Shown here one piece after another: positions 25,690 through 34,428 of a stretch of 64,000 bases of DNA. The stretch covers positions 124,001 through 188,000 of the forward strand of contig NZ_LMBX01000005.1 in the NCBI RefSeq assembly GCF_001439605.1, in the 5' to 3' direction. The notes below the pieces were generated by a model that was given only the letters and a program-made list of their open reading frames with translations, was not told where the DNA came from and did not search any database. The stretch's first letter is position 1. Each line of letters starts with the position of its first letter. The translations under genes were made by a program, and so were the position numbers. Source of the stretch: Cytobacillus praedii. Lineage in GTDB: Bacteria > Bacillota > Bacilli > Bacillales > Cytobacillaceae.

Positions 25690-25704
25690 ATGACAAGATG
25701 TCAT
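25690..25704 (+). promoter_or_regulatory. TetR operator O3
   Basis: ATGACAAGATGTCAT, 33 bp after O2 and downstream of the likely transcription start. Confidence 0.75.
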
Positions 25705-25722
25705 ATTGGAGTGAAGCAAACA

Positions 25723-25851
25723 ATGGAAATTGAAAAATTAAAGAAGCTTATTAATGAGTTAAAATCGAAAGGCGTAAATGCTTCATTATGCAAAAGACCA
25801 GCAATCATTCAAAAACCAATAAATAAACCAATTACTGCCATAAGCCATTAA
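25723..25851 (+). CDS. 42-residue leader gene of the alarmone synthetase operon
   Basis: Begins MEIEKLKKLINELKSKG and continues with a proline- and isoleucine-rich tail (PAIIQKPINKPITAI). ATTGGAGTG lies 8 bases before ATG. It is the first frame after the promoter and ends 21 bases before the synthetase start. Lysine-rich amphipathic helix at the front; no family recognised. It may be a small regulatory partner or a leader peptide. Confidence 0.55.
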   Translation: MEIEKLKKLINELKSKGVNASLCKRPAIIQKPINKPITAISH

Positions 25852-25872
25852 TCGCACGTAAAGGAGATAAAC

Positions 25873-26628
25873 ATGGAAAGTACGGCACCTAGCAATTTAC
25901 AGCAATTAAAGACATTGAAAACAGAACTAATTCGTTTCATGATGTCATACAAATTTGCACTGGACGAAATGAATACGAAAATAGATATATTAAAACAAGA
26001 ATTTCAATATATTCACGACTATAATCCGATAGAACATGTGAAATCCAGGATAAAATCTCCTGAAAGTATCCTAAAGAAGATACAGAGAAAAGGATATGAG
26101 CTATCCTTGCCATCGATTAGAGAACATATTAGGGACATTGCGGCAATTCGCATTACCTGTTCTTTCATTTCTGATATTTACGAAATTAGCAGTATGCTCC
26201 AGAATCAAAAGGATATAACCGTTGTTGAATGTAAGGATTATATTAAAAACCCAAAGCCCAACGGATATCAAAGCTTGCATTTGATTTTGAAAATTCCTAT
26301 ATTTATGTCCGATCGAGAGGACCATATCCATGTAGAAATTCAAATCCGAACCATCGCTATGGATTTTTGGGCAAGCTTAGAACATAAAATTTATTACAAG
26401 TACAATAAAGAGGTCCCGCAAACGATTAAAGATGATCTGCGTGAGGCCGCAATGACTGCAGCTCAATTAGATAAGAAAATGGAGAGCATTCATAAAGAAA
26501 TGAATAAAATTAAAGAACTTTTAAATCATGAAGAAGACTTAAACGAACTGTCAATCAATAATGAAAGATTCCGTCTCCCTGTAGACTTTTTATTACCAAT
26601 TATGAAAAAAGCTAATCTAGTTGAATAA
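25873..26628 (+). CDS. Small alarmone synthetase, RelQ/RelP-type (p)ppGpp synthetase
   Basis: 251 residues, RelA/SpoT synthetase domain only, with no hydrolase, TGS or ACT domain. Family motifs are RIKSPESILKKIQRKG, DIAAIRITCSFISDIYE (nucleotide and Mg2+ binding), NPKPNGYQSLHL (GTP-binding G loop) and VEIQIRTIAMDFWASLEHKIYYKY. These transfer pyrophosphate from ATP to GDP/GTP. About 40 residues longer than B. subtilis SasB (YjbM), mostly in the C-terminal tail. AAAGGAG before ATG. It is followed by a TetR gene 22 bases away and preceded by three TetR-type operators, so it appears to be repressed until a ligand appears. Confidence 0.87.
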   Translation: MESTAPSNLQQLKTLKTELIRFMMSYKFALDEMNTKIDILKQEFQYIHDYNPIEHVKSRIKSPESILKKIQRKGYELSLPSIREHIRDIAAIRITCSFISDIYEISSMLQNQKDITVVECKDYIKNPKPNGYQSLHLILKIPIFMSDREDHIHVEIQIRTIAMDFWASLEHKIYYKYNKEVPQTIKDDLREAAMTAAQLDKKMESIHKEMNKIKELLNHEEDLNELSINNERFRLPVDFLLPIMKKANLVE

Positions 26629-26650
26629 TTTGTAGATAGGAAGCGAGCAA

Positions 26651-27271
26651 ATGCCCAAAATTACGTTTTTTAATTTACCTGAAGATAAGAAGGAAACATT
26701 AATCCATGCAGCAAAAAAGGAATTCTCAAGGGTACCTTTATACGATGCTTCGATTGCGAATATAATTAAAGAAGCTGGCATCCCCCGGGGCAGTTTTTAT
26801 CAATATTTTGAAGACAAGGAAGACGCTTTTTTCTTTTTATTAAATGAACTTACGAAAGAACATAAGTATATTTTTATTCACATATTAACCAGAAATAATG
26901 GTGACATTTTCGAAACAATGATTGAATTTTTTCGAATCATTATCTCTGAAGAAGAAAATTTTAATTTCTTAAAAAATACCTTCTTAAATATGACTCATCG
27001 GATCGAAAGTACTTTTTCTAGAAGCTTCAGTTCGAATGAGAGAAATGAAAGCTTCGAGAAATTTAGTTCATTAATTGATAAGTCGTTGTTAAACATATTG
27101 GATGCGAATGAATTGTTTTATGTTTTGAAAATTATTGCAGCAGTAACTTTCCGAAGCTTTGTTGATAAATTTGCTCGGGATCTTCCGATTGAAGAAGCAA
27201 TGAATTCGTACTTGATAGAAATGAATTTGTTGAAGAAGGGGCTCTATCGAGATATTCCAGAATCAACATAA
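26651..27271 (+). CDS. TetR-family transcriptional repressor
   Basis: 206 residues. N-terminal HTH (about 12-58): IHAAKKEFSRVPLYDASIANIIKEAGIPRGSFYQYFEDKEDAFFFLL, the classical TetR_N domain. The C-terminal half is a helical ligand-binding and dimer domain without a nameable ligand. It is the last gene of the operon with the alarmone synthetase. The three ATGACA-N3-TGTCAT repeats around the operon promoter are the likely autoregulatory sites. AGGAAGCGAG before ATG. A perfect terminator follows. Confidence 0.88.
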   Translation: MPKITFFNLPEDKKETLIHAAKKEFSRVPLYDASIANIIKEAGIPRGSFYQYFEDKEDAFFFLLNELTKEHKYIFIHILTRNNGDIFETMIEFFRIIISEEENFNFLKNTFLNMTHRIESTFSRSFSSNERNESFEKFSSLIDKSLLNILDANELFYVLKIIAAVTFRSFVDKFARDLPIEEAMNSYLIEMNLLKKGLYRDIPEST

Positions 27272-27283
27272 GTTTTTTAAGGA

Positions 27284-27328
27284 TGGGCTTATCCAAATGT
27301 TTTTCAGTTTGGATAAGCCCTATTTTTA
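27284..27328 (+). terminator. Intrinsic terminator
   Basis: GGGCTTATCCAAA / TTTGGATAAGCCC stem, 10-nt loop, then TATTTTT. Confidence 0.92.
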
Positions 27329-27424
27329 TATTGAAAAATTGATTTTTTCCCTTATTTCTTTAAACTGATATTAAAAGGGTGGATGATTTTGTTAAGCATG
27401 AATCAAATGAAGGGAGAGTGTTCG

Positions 27425-28210
27425 ATGAATTTAAATCTAAACGGGAAAGTCGCACTTGTAGTTGCTTCTAGTCAAGGACTTGGAAAAGCAATTGCAGCTC
27501 AGCTTGCCAGAGAAGGGGCTCGTGTGATGATTACGAGCCGAAGTTTAGTGAAACTACAAAAGGTGCAGGCAGAATTGCTTCAAGAACCTCACTGTGAAGT
27601 GAAATATCATGTTGCTGACGTAACTAAGCTAGAGGATATTAAAACTCTTGTAGAAAAAACAAGGGAGGTCTTCGGGGATATTGATATTTTAATAAATAAT
27701 GCAGGCGGACCGCCTGGTGGTAATTTTGATCAATTAACTGATGAGGATTGGGAAAATGCCTTTCAGTTAAACTTATTTAGTTATGTCAGAATAATTCGCG
27801 AAGTACTGCCTGATTTAAAGAAAAACGGAGGCAAGATTATTAATATTGCCTCGTCCTCGATTAAACAGCCGATTCCAGGGCTGATCCTATCAAATACGTT
27901 CCGTTTAGGGTTGGTAGGGATGACAAAAACTTTAGCAGAAGAGCTTGGTCCGTATAATATATTGATTAATACGGTAGCTCCAGGCAGAATTGCTACCGAG
28001 CGAGTTGACTATTTAGATCAATTAAATGCAGATAATCGTAATGTATCTAAAAATGTAATCGTTGGAGAAGCAATCAAAGCAATCCCGCTCGGAAGGTACG
28101 GGACACCAGAGGAATTCGCAAATATGGTTACTTTTCTTGCTTCAGATGCAAATACATATATTACTGGCAGCTCGATTTTAATTGATGGCGGTATGGTAAA
28201 AGCTTTATGA
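27425..28210 (+). CDS. SDR-family protein with atypical active site
   Basis: 261 residues from ATG 27425 (AGGGAGAGTG upstream). The NAD(P)-binding start reads VVASSQGLGKAIA, so the first Gly of TGxxxGxG is Ser/Ala-like, followed by NNAGGPPGG. The Ser of the triad is kept (IASSS), but where the catalytic YxxxK should be the protein has SNTFRLG, so both Tyr and Lys are missing. Related SDR proteins with N-x-x-R at this place are widespread and of unknown function. It ends ITGSSILIDGGMVKAL as usual. Reductase activity cannot be assumed. Confidence 0.8.
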   Translation: MNLNLNGKVALVVASSQGLGKAIAAQLAREGARVMITSRSLVKLQKVQAELLQEPHCEVKYHVADVTKLEDIKTLVEKTREVFGDIDILINNAGGPPGGNFDQLTDEDWENAFQLNLFSYVRIIREVLPDLKKNGGKIINIASSSIKQPIPGLILSNTFRLGLVGMTKTLAEELGPYNILINTVAPGRIATERVDYLDQLNADNRNVSKNVIVGEAIKAIPLGRYGTPEEFANMVTFLASDANTYITGSSILIDGGMVKAL

Positions 28211-28227
28211 AAAAATAAGTTCATATA

Positions 28228-28257
28228 TTGACTAGAAATACTAGGATATGTTATTAA
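28228..28257 (+). promoter_or_regulatory. Sigma-A promoter of htpG
   Basis: TTGACT (28228-28233), 18-bp spacer, TATTAA (28252-28257). The transcription start would fall just ahead of the CIRCE element. Confidence 0.6.
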
Positions 28258-28271
28258 ATTAATAAAAGGTT

Positions 28272-28298
28272 TTAGCACTCTGGAGAGTAGAGTGCTAA
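28272..28298 (+). promoter_or_regulatory. CIRCE element (HrcA operator) before htpG
   Basis: TTAGCACTC-N9-GAGTGCTAA, a perfect match to the CIRCE consensus, 33 bp before the htpG start. It implies repression by HrcA. Confidence 0.95.
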
Positions 28299-28330
28299 AA
28301 TAGTGAATAGAACTGAAAGGAGCGCTTAAA

Positions 28331-30211
28331 ATGGAAAAAAAGCAATTTCAAGCTGAATCTAAAAGACTATTAGAAATGATGATCAACTCCATTTATTCTC
28401 AAAAAGAAGTATTTTTACGTGAGTTGATTTCTAATGCAAGTGATGCGATTGATAAAATCTATTATAAGGCATTAACAGATGATAATTTAACCTTTGAAAA
28501 GGATAACTACTACATAAAGGTTGTTCCAGATAAAGAAAAACGGTTGCTGAAAATTATGGATACTGGTATAGGAATGACCAAAGAGGAGCTGGAAAACAAT
28601 CTCGGAATTATTGCGAAGAGCGGCTCTCTAGCTTTTAAGACTGAAAATGAAATTAAAGATGGTCATGATATTATTGGTCAATTTGGTGTTGGTTTTTATG
28701 CAGCATTCATGGTTGCAGATGTTGTAACTGTAATCAGTAAGGCTCAAGGAAGTGATGAAGCTTTCAAATGGGAATCAGAAGGGGCAGATGGCTATTCAAT
28801 CGAGCCTGTTCAAAAAGATTCAGTTGGAACAGAAATCATTTTGAAAATTAAAGAGAATACAGAAGATGATAATTATGATGAGTATTTAGAACAATATTCA
28901 TTAAAATCTATCATCAAAAAATACTCCGATTTCATTCGCTACCCGATTAAGATGGATATGAGCAGCAGCCGTCCGAAAGAAGGCAGTGAGAATGAATATG
29001 AAGAGTATATTGAGGAACAAACAATCAACAGCATGGTGCCAATTTGGCGGAAAAACAAAAGCGAGCTGTCTGATGAGGATTACGAGAAATTTTACATGGA
29101 GAAGCGCTATGGATTTGATAAGCCGTTAAAGCATATTCATGTAAGCGTCGATGGAACGATTCGCTACAATGCGATTCTATTTATCCCGGAGAAAATTCCA
29201 TTCGATTATTATTCTAAGGAATTTGAAAAAGGATTAGAGCTCTATTCAAATGGCGTTTTAATTATGAACAAGTGCGCAGATTTACTTCCTGATTATTTCA
29301 GCTTTGTCAAAGGGATGGTCGATTCAGAGGACCTTTCACTCAATATCTCAAGGGAAATCCTTCAGCATGATCGCCAGTTAAAGCTAATTGCTAAAAATAT
29401 CAGCAAGAAAATCAAAAGTGAGCTTCAAGGCTTATTAAAAAATGACCGTGAAAAATATGATGAATTCTACAAATCCTTTGGTCGCCAATTGAAATTTGGT
29501 GTTTACAGTGATTTCGGCAGCAACAAAGAGATGCTTCAGGATTTATTAATGTTCTATTCATCAAAAGAGAAGAAAATGGTCACACTCGATGAATATGTTT
29601 CAAGAATGCCTGAGGATCAAAAATTTATTTACTATGCTTCTGGCGATTCAGTGGAAAGAATAGATAAGCTTCCACAGACAGAGATCGTTGCTGAGAAAGG
29701 CTATGAGCTCTTATATTTTACAGAGGACATCGATGAATTTGCTATCAAAATGCTGATGACTTATAAAGAGAAGGAATTCAAATCTGTCTCTAGCGGTGAT
29801 TTAGGCATTGAAGCGGATGAAAATGATAATAACAATGATGAGCAGAAAGAGGAAAATAAAGAGCTCTTTGATGCGATGAAAGAAATTTTATCAGGAAAAG
29901 TCAAGGAAGTAAGAGTTTCAAAACGGTTGAAATCACACCCTGTATGCCTATCGGCAGATGGGGAAGTAACGATCGAAATGGAAAAAGTATTAAATATGAT
30001 GCCTGACAATCAAAATGTAAAGGCAGATAAAGTATTAGAAATCAATTTAAACCATGATGTATTTAAGTCATTAAAGGATGCTTTTGAAAAGGATAAAGAA
30101 AAATTAAGCTTATATACAAATCTTCTTTATAATCAAGCACTTCTTATCGAAGGCTTGCCAATTCAGGATCCTGTTGAATTTACAAATGACATTTGCAAGG
30201 TAATGGTATAA
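28331..30211 (+). CDS. htpG: Molecular chaperone HtpG (Hsp90)
   Basis: 626 residues. The N-terminal ATPase domain has the GHKL motifs ([37 protein letters not shown]). The middle domain shows [35 protein letters not shown] and [12 protein letters not shown], and a C-terminal dimerisation domain completes it. ATP-driven folding of client proteins. GAAAGGAGCG precedes ATG. In B. subtilis htpG is not under HrcA, whereas here a perfect CIRCE lies in the leader. Terminator follows. Confidence 0.96.
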   Translation: MEKKQFQAESKRLLEMMINSIYSQKEVFLRELISNASDAIDKIYYKALTDDNLTFEKDNYYIKVVPDKEKRLLKIMDTGIGMTKEELENNLGIIAKSGSLAFKTENEIKDGHDIIGQFGVGFYAAFMVADVVTVISKAQGSDEAFKWESEGADGYSIEPVQKDSVGTEIILKIKENTEDDNYDEYLEQYSLKSIIKKYSDFIRYPIKMDMSSSRPKEGSENEYEEYIEEQTINSMVPIWRKNKSELSDEDYEKFYMEKRYGFDKPLKHIHVSVDGTIRYNAILFIPEKIPFDYYSKEFEKGLELYSNGVLIMNKCADLLPDYFSFVKGMVDSEDLSLNISREILQHDRQLKLIAKNISKKIKSELQGLLKNDREKYDEFYKSFGRQLKFGVYSDFGSNKEMLQDLLMFYSSKEKKMVTLDEYVSRMPEDQKFIYYASGDSVERIDKLPQTEIVAEKGYELLYFTEDIDEFAIKMLMTYKEKEFKSVSSGDLGIEADENDNNNDEQKEENKELFDAMKEILSGKVKEVRVSKRLKSHPVCLSADGEVTIEMEKVLNMMPDNQNVKADKVLEINLNHDVFKSLKDAFEKDKEKLSLYTNLLYNQALLIEGLPIQDPVEFTNDICKVMV

Positions 30212-30222
30212 TAATAAAAAGT

Positions 30223-30258
30223 CAGCCCTACTAATTGAGTGAAGTAGGGCTGTTGTAT
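30223..30258 (+). terminator. Intrinsic terminator of htpG
   Basis: CAGCCCTACT / AGTAGGGCTG stem, followed by TTGTATT. Confidence 0.8.
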
Positions 30259-30280
30259 TATAGTTGGGAGGTATTTACAT

Positions 30281-30754
30281 ATGCTCGCAGTTATAGAAAG
30301 CACTGAAGGCGGTTATTGTGCCATATTTGAACGTCACCTCAATCATCCAGTTAATCAAGTTTGGGGAATGCTGACTGAAAATGAAAAATTGGGAACCTGG
30401 TTTCCTGAGTTAAAGGCAGATGAACTACGTGAAGGCGGATATATTAAGTTTGATATGGGTGATGGCACGTTTGAAAAAATGGAAATTCTCGAGTTAACAG
30501 ATGAGGCTGTTTTAGAATACACATGGGGTGAGGACATCGTCCGTTTTGAATTAGCAAAAGAACCTAATGGGTGCAGGCTCGTTTTAATTGAAAAAATCAA
30601 TAAACTCACCGATCATACCCCAAGAGATCTTGCCGGGTGGCATGTATGTTTAGATGTAATCGAGAAACTCCTTGATGGGAAAACTGTTAATTCCAGAAAA
30701 GTAGAATGGCAAAAATGGTATGAGCAATATGTAACAGCAGTGGAAGATTTATGA
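30281..30754 (+). CDS. SRPBCC/AHSA1-domain protein
   Basis: 157 residues forming one Bet v1-like START domain. Typical features are the opening IFERHLNHPVNQVWGMLTENEKLGTWFPELKADELREGGYIKFDM and the ending helix LDVIEKLLDGK. This Aha1-type family includes activators of Hsp90 in eukaryotes, while bacterial members mostly bind small hydrophobic ligands; being next to htpG may be chance. GGGAGG 11 bases before ATG. A hairpin terminator follows. Confidence 0.82.
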   Translation: MLAVIESTEGGYCAIFERHLNHPVNQVWGMLTENEKLGTWFPELKADELREGGYIKFDMGDGTFEKMEILELTDEAVLEYTWGEDIVRFELAKEPNGCRLVLIEKINKLTDHTPRDLAGWHVCLDVIEKLLDGKTVNSRKVEWQKWYEQYVTAVEDL

Positions 30755-30768
30755 TCATTGCTTTTGGC

Positions 30769-30812
30769 AAAGAAAACGGTTTTTCCGAATAAAGGAAGAA
30801 TCGTTTTCTTCT
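30769..30812 (+). terminator. Intrinsic terminator
   Basis: AAGAAAACGGTTTTTCC pairs with GGAAGAATCGTTTTCTT, followed by a pyrimidine-rich CTAAT; imperfect stem. Confidence 0.6.
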
Positions 30813-30837
30813 AATAATCTAATGAGGAGAATAGATT

Positions 30838-31806
30838 TTGTTACAAAAATTAAACAAACAACTAGAAAGAATGATGCCCGTAATCACGCCAACTAGTGTT
30901 GTACTAGGTGTTTTGTTTGCTGGCATTCTCAAAGACTATTCGTTTTTTATTCCATGGATTTTTGCATTTATGACATTTGCAGGCAGTCTTAGCTCCAATT
31001 TTTCCTCACTAAAACAAACTTTGAATCATCCATTCTCCTTGATTATTGTTCTTTTTATTTTACATATTTTGATGCCAGCATGGGCTTGGGGAGTTGGACA
31101 TATCGTATTTAGCGGGGATTTATATACGATTACTGGCTTTATTTTAGCAATGGCAATACCGACAGGGATTTCTAGCTTTATATGGGTTTCAATTTACCGA
31201 GGAAATATTCCTTTTACACTAGCAATCATTTTAATTGATACATTCCTTTCTCCATTTATCGTGCCTTTAACTCTATCTATCCTAGTCGGTGAAAAAATAG
31301 AAATGGATATCTTTAGCATGATGGAGGGCTTAATTGGCATGATTGTTCTTCCTTCACTCCTTGGTATGCTATTGAATCAATGGACAAATGAGAAGGCAAA
31401 GGATGTATGGAGTCCGCGTCTAGCACCATTTTCAAAGATGGGCATGGGTTTAGTTGTTATGTTAAATGGTGCTGTGGTGGCTCCGTATTTGCAAGAAGTG
31501 AATATAAAACTAATCATTATTACGGTGACCGTTTTTTTCATTGCGTTTACCGGTTACTTATTTTCATTTTTTATAGGGAAATGGTGTAAGTGTGATAAAG
31601 AAACAATTATTGCTTTAACCTTTACCGGCGGAATGAGAAATATTAGTGCAGGAGCTGTTATTGCGGTTTCTTACTTTCCTCCTCAGGTCGCAGTACCAGT
31701 CGTTATTGGCATGCTCTTTCAGCAAGTATTGGCATCCATTTATGGGTTGATGATGGATCGCCATTTTAATCGAACGCGTATCATTAAAGAAAAGCAAGCC
31801 ATGTAA
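30838..31806 (+). CDS. Bile acid:sodium symporter family (BASS) transporter
   Basis: 322 residues, about ten membrane helices. It has the family segments AMAIPTGISSFIWVSIYRGN and FTGGMRNISAGAVIAVSYFPPQVAVPVVIGMLFQQ, the latter containing the crossover region of BASS proteins. Bacterial members import organic acids such as pantoate-like or 2-oxo acids with Na+. TTG start at 30838 with GAGGAG 9 bases upstream. It is first of three adjacent genes (BASS, EamA, DmpA peptidase), spaced 31 and 12 bases apart, probably one operon. Confidence 0.85.
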   Translation: MLQKLNKQLERMMPVITPTSVVLGVLFAGILKDYSFFIPWIFAFMTFAGSLSSNFSSLKQTLNHPFSLIIVLFILHILMPAWAWGVGHIVFSGDLYTITGFILAMAIPTGISSFIWVSIYRGNIPFTLAIILIDTFLSPFIVPLTLSILVGEKIEMDIFSMMEGLIGMIVLPSLLGMLLNQWTNEKAKDVWSPRLAPFSKMGMGLVVMLNGAVVAPYLQEVNIKLIIITVTVFFIAFTGYLFSFFIGKWCKCDKETIIALTFTGGMRNISAGAVIAVSYFPPQVAVPVVIGMLFQQVLASIYGLMMDRHFNRTRIIKEKQAM

Positions 31807-31837
31807 ACAAATGTAATTGATGAAAGAAGTGACTCGA

Positions 31838-32764
31838 ATGAAAAAACAACAGATCTATTTTATTTTGTTTTTAATAATGGTTGCTTGGGGATTCAATGTA
31901 ACCGCGACTAAAGTTTTAGTCGAGAATTTTATGCCTGTGACAATGACAGCACTGCGTATTTTTGTTTCGGGGTTGACTGTTTTTATTTTCCTTTTTTCAA
32001 TAAAGAAAGTCCGAATGCTTACAAAGAAGGAATTCATTTATGTCTTTATTGGCGGATTATTAAATGTGGTCGCACACCAGTATTTTTTATCGACAGGTCT
32101 TGCACAGACATCCGCAGCAAATGGGGGATTGATCCTCGGACTTGGACCACTGTTAACGGCTATTTTGGCAGTAATATTTTTAGGAAGTTCATTAACAAGT
32201 ATTCGTATCATTGGAATTGTACTAGGACTTGCTGGCGTATCTTTTATCGTCTTTCAGGGCAGCGGGGGAAATGCAGGTGTTTCCGCGGGGGATATTTTTA
32301 TATTCATTTCTATTCTTGCTCAGGCAGCAAGCTTTATCCTTATAAAAAAAGGATCAGAGTCATTGGACCCAAGATTAATGACTGGCTACATGCTGGTAAT
32401 AGGGGCGGCAATTCTATTTATTATTAGTTTATTTGTTGAACCAAAAGGATTAGCTAGCATGGCCAATCATTCAATCAATTTATGGGCTATCTTCTTTGCT
32501 TCCGCGATTATTGCAACAGCAATGGGACATATGGGCTATAACAGTGCAATTGGAAAAGTTGGGGCAGCAGAAGCATCTATGTTCCTTAATTTAAATCCTT
32601 TTTTCGCACTTGTAGGGGCAGCTTTCTTTCTAGGAGAGAAAATTACCGTTACCCAAGTGTTGGGCTTTATCCTTATATTATTTGGTGTAGTGCTTGGTTC
32701 TGGTGCTTATGAAGAGATGTATCGCAAAATTAAGAGGAATAAGAATATGACAGTTGCAAAATAG
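31838..32764 (+). CDS. EamA-family (DMT superfamily) transporter
   Basis: 308 residues from ATG 31838; an in-frame TTG at 31817 is possible but has no ribosome binding site, whereas AAGAAGTGA precedes 31838. Ten membrane helices in two EamA repeats (about 8-140 and 155-295), with the usual PVTMTALRIFVSGL and NLNPFFALVGAAFFLGEKIT. Exports or imports small metabolites; the substrate is unknown. Second gene of the likely BASS-EamA-peptidase operon. Confidence 0.87.
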   Translation: MKKQQIYFILFLIMVAWGFNVTATKVLVENFMPVTMTALRIFVSGLTVFIFLFSIKKVRMLTKKEFIYVFIGGLLNVVAHQYFLSTGLAQTSAANGGLILGLGPLLTAILAVIFLGSSLTSIRIIGIVLGLAGVSFIVFQGSGGNAGVSAGDIFIFISILAQAASFILIKKGSESLDPRLMTGYMLVIGAAILFIISLFVEPKGLASMANHSINLWAIFFASAIIATAMGHMGYNSAIGKVGAAEASMFLNLNPFFALVGAAFFLGEKITVTQVLGFILILFGVVLGSGAYEEMYRKIKRNKNMTVAK

Positions 32765-32776
32765 GGGGAAATACTT

Positions 32777-33823
32777 GTGAAATTAAGAAATCGTGGAATG
32801 ACAATTGGAGCCCTTTTACCGGGAAAAAAGAACTGCATAACTGATGTGGATGGTGTAAAAGTTGGCCATTTGACCTTGGACTATCCATTAGATGATGGAG
32901 ATTATGCATGCACCGGTGTGACCGCTATTCTTCCTCATGGGGGAAACCTCTTCAGAGAAAAAGTGGTTGCAGCAAGCTATGTGTTAAACGGGTTCGGAAA
33001 AACAACAGGTCTTGTCCAGTTAAATGAGTTAGGCGTGCTTGAATCGCCAATTATGCTCACAAATACATTCGGTGTGCCAGCAGTTACACAGGGAACCTTA
33101 GAGTACATACTACAAGAAAACCCTGAGATCGGTGATACAACAGGTACAATAAATATTGTTGTTGGTGAATGCAATGATGGTCAGTTAAATTCAATTAGGA
33201 AATTTCCTGTGAAGCCAAATCATGCGATTGATGCCATACAGACTGCAACGGCGGATATTTCTTTAGAGGGGGCTGTTGGCGCAGGAAAAGGCATGGTTTG
33301 CTTTGGATATAAAGGTGGCATAGGTTCCTCATCTAGAGTGATTGAAGAGGGAGTTCAAACATATACAATTGGCTGTATGGTTCTTAGTAATTTTGGAGGG
33401 AAGATAGAGTTTCCTTTTGAAAAGTATCCTGGGATTAAAGACGTTAGGAAAGGAATTGATGAAACATCAGATGGATCCATCATTATGGTTCTTGCAACAG
33501 ATGCTCCGTTAAGTGACAGACAACTATTACGTGTTGCCAAACGATGCGGCATTGGCTTGGGCAGAACAGGCAGCCATTTTAGCCATGGGAGCGGGGATAT
33601 TGTTATTGCATTTTCAACTGCAAATAAAATTCCCCACAATAGTGAAGCAGTTCTTCAAACTGTAACACATATTAGGGAAGATCATCCATTAATGAACCAG
33701 CTTTTTGCCGGTGCAGCAGAAGCAACAGAGGAGGCTATATTAAATTCGCTCTCCCAAGCTGTTACAACAAAAGGGAGAAACGGGTTAGTCGTAGAATCGA
33801 TGTTTGGTTTAAAAAAAAGATAA
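32777..33823 (+). CDS. P1-family peptidase (DmpA/BapA-type aminopeptidase)
   Basis: 348 residues. Ntn-hydrolase fold of the DmpA family, which self-cleaves between Gly and Ser to expose the nucleophile. The site is visible as DG-SIIMVLATDAPL, with the nucleophile at Ser234. Other family signatures are ITDVDGVKVGH at the start, VGAGKGMVCFGYKGGIGSSSR in the alpha chain and HGSGDIVIAFSTAN near the end. Members release N-terminal D- or L-amino acids or beta-peptides. GTG start at 32777, GGGGGA upstream. It is last in the operon with two transporters. Confidence 0.88.
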   Translation: MKLRNRGMTIGALLPGKKNCITDVDGVKVGHLTLDYPLDDGDYACTGVTAILPHGGNLFREKVVAASYVLNGFGKTTGLVQLNELGVLESPIMLTNTFGVPAVTQGTLEYILQENPEIGDTTGTINIVVGECNDGQLNSIRKFPVKPNHAIDAIQTATADISLEGAVGAGKGMVCFGYKGGIGSSSRVIEEGVQTYTIGCMVLSNFGGKIEFPFEKYPGIKDVRKGIDETSDGSIIMVLATDAPLSDRQLLRVAKRCGIGLGRTGSHFSHGSGDIVIAFSTANKIPHNSEAVLQTVTHIREDHPLMNQLFAGAAEATEEAILNSLSQAVTTKGRNGLVVESMFGLKKR

Positions 33824-33885
33824 CAATAATAATATTATGTAAACAAGATGCACTTCCCATAACTGACGATAAAGGGGACAAGGAG

Positions 33886-34310
33886 TTCATAAAGAGGTTA
33901 TAGGACCCGAAAATTACAATAAAAGGGAAAAGAGGGTTCATAAAGAGGTTATAGGACCCGAAAATTACAATAAAAGGGAAAAGAGGGTTCATAAAGAAGT
34001 TATAGTGCCCATAAATTACAAAAAAAGGGAAAAGAGGGTTCATAAAGAAGTTATAGGACCCGAAAATTACAATAAAAGGGAAAAGAGGTTCATAAAGAGG
34101 TTATAGGACCCGAAAATTACAATAAAAGGAAAAAGAGGGTTCATAAAGAAGTTATAGTGCCCGGAAATTACAAAAAAAGGGAAAAATGGGTTCGTAAAGA
34201 GGTTATAGGGTCTGGAAATTACAATAAAAGGGTAAAGCGGGTTCATAATGAGGTTATAGAACCTGAAAATTATATTAAAAGGGAAAAATAGGTGTATAAA
34301 TACCCTTTAT
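33886..34310. repeat. 51-bp tandem repeat array, eight copies plus a degenerate end
   Basis: Units begin (at TTCATAAAGA) at 33886, 33937, 33988, 34039, 34089, 34140, 34191 and 34242; spacing is 51 bp except one of 50. A degenerate ninth copy starts near 34293. Copies differ at a few positions (GGACCCGAAAA versus GTGCCCATAAA), so the array is not a recent assembly collapse. The unit is a multiple of three; one plus-strand frame reads HKEVIGPENYNKREKRV per unit without a start codon or ribosome binding site, and the 50-bp unit breaks that frame. Most likely non-coding. Confidence 0.9.
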
Positions 34311-34352
34311 AACCCAAATATTACATATTTAGGAAAGTTATCTTTAATAATC

Positions 34353-34402
34353 ATTTAGTGACCAGTATTAAAGTAAAAAAATACTGGTCACTAAATATTT
34401 TA
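34353..34402. terminator. Terminator for the MutS2-like gene (minus strand), possibly bidirectional
   Basis: ATTTAGTGACCAGTATT pairs with AATACTGGTCACTAAAT, with A/T runs on both sides. Confidence 0.85.
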
Positions 34403-34428
34403 TGCAAAATAGCGTGGCATCCTACACT

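Noticed and set aside
33762-34043. 93-codon minus-strand protein of repeated MNPLFPFIVIFGSYNLF units
   Set aside because: It arises from the tandem repeat, overlaps the peptidase gene 3' end, and has no independent ribosome binding site.
33886-34310. CRISPR array
   Set aside because: The repeats are contiguous 51-bp units with scattered substitutions and no unique spacers of constant length; no cas genes are near.
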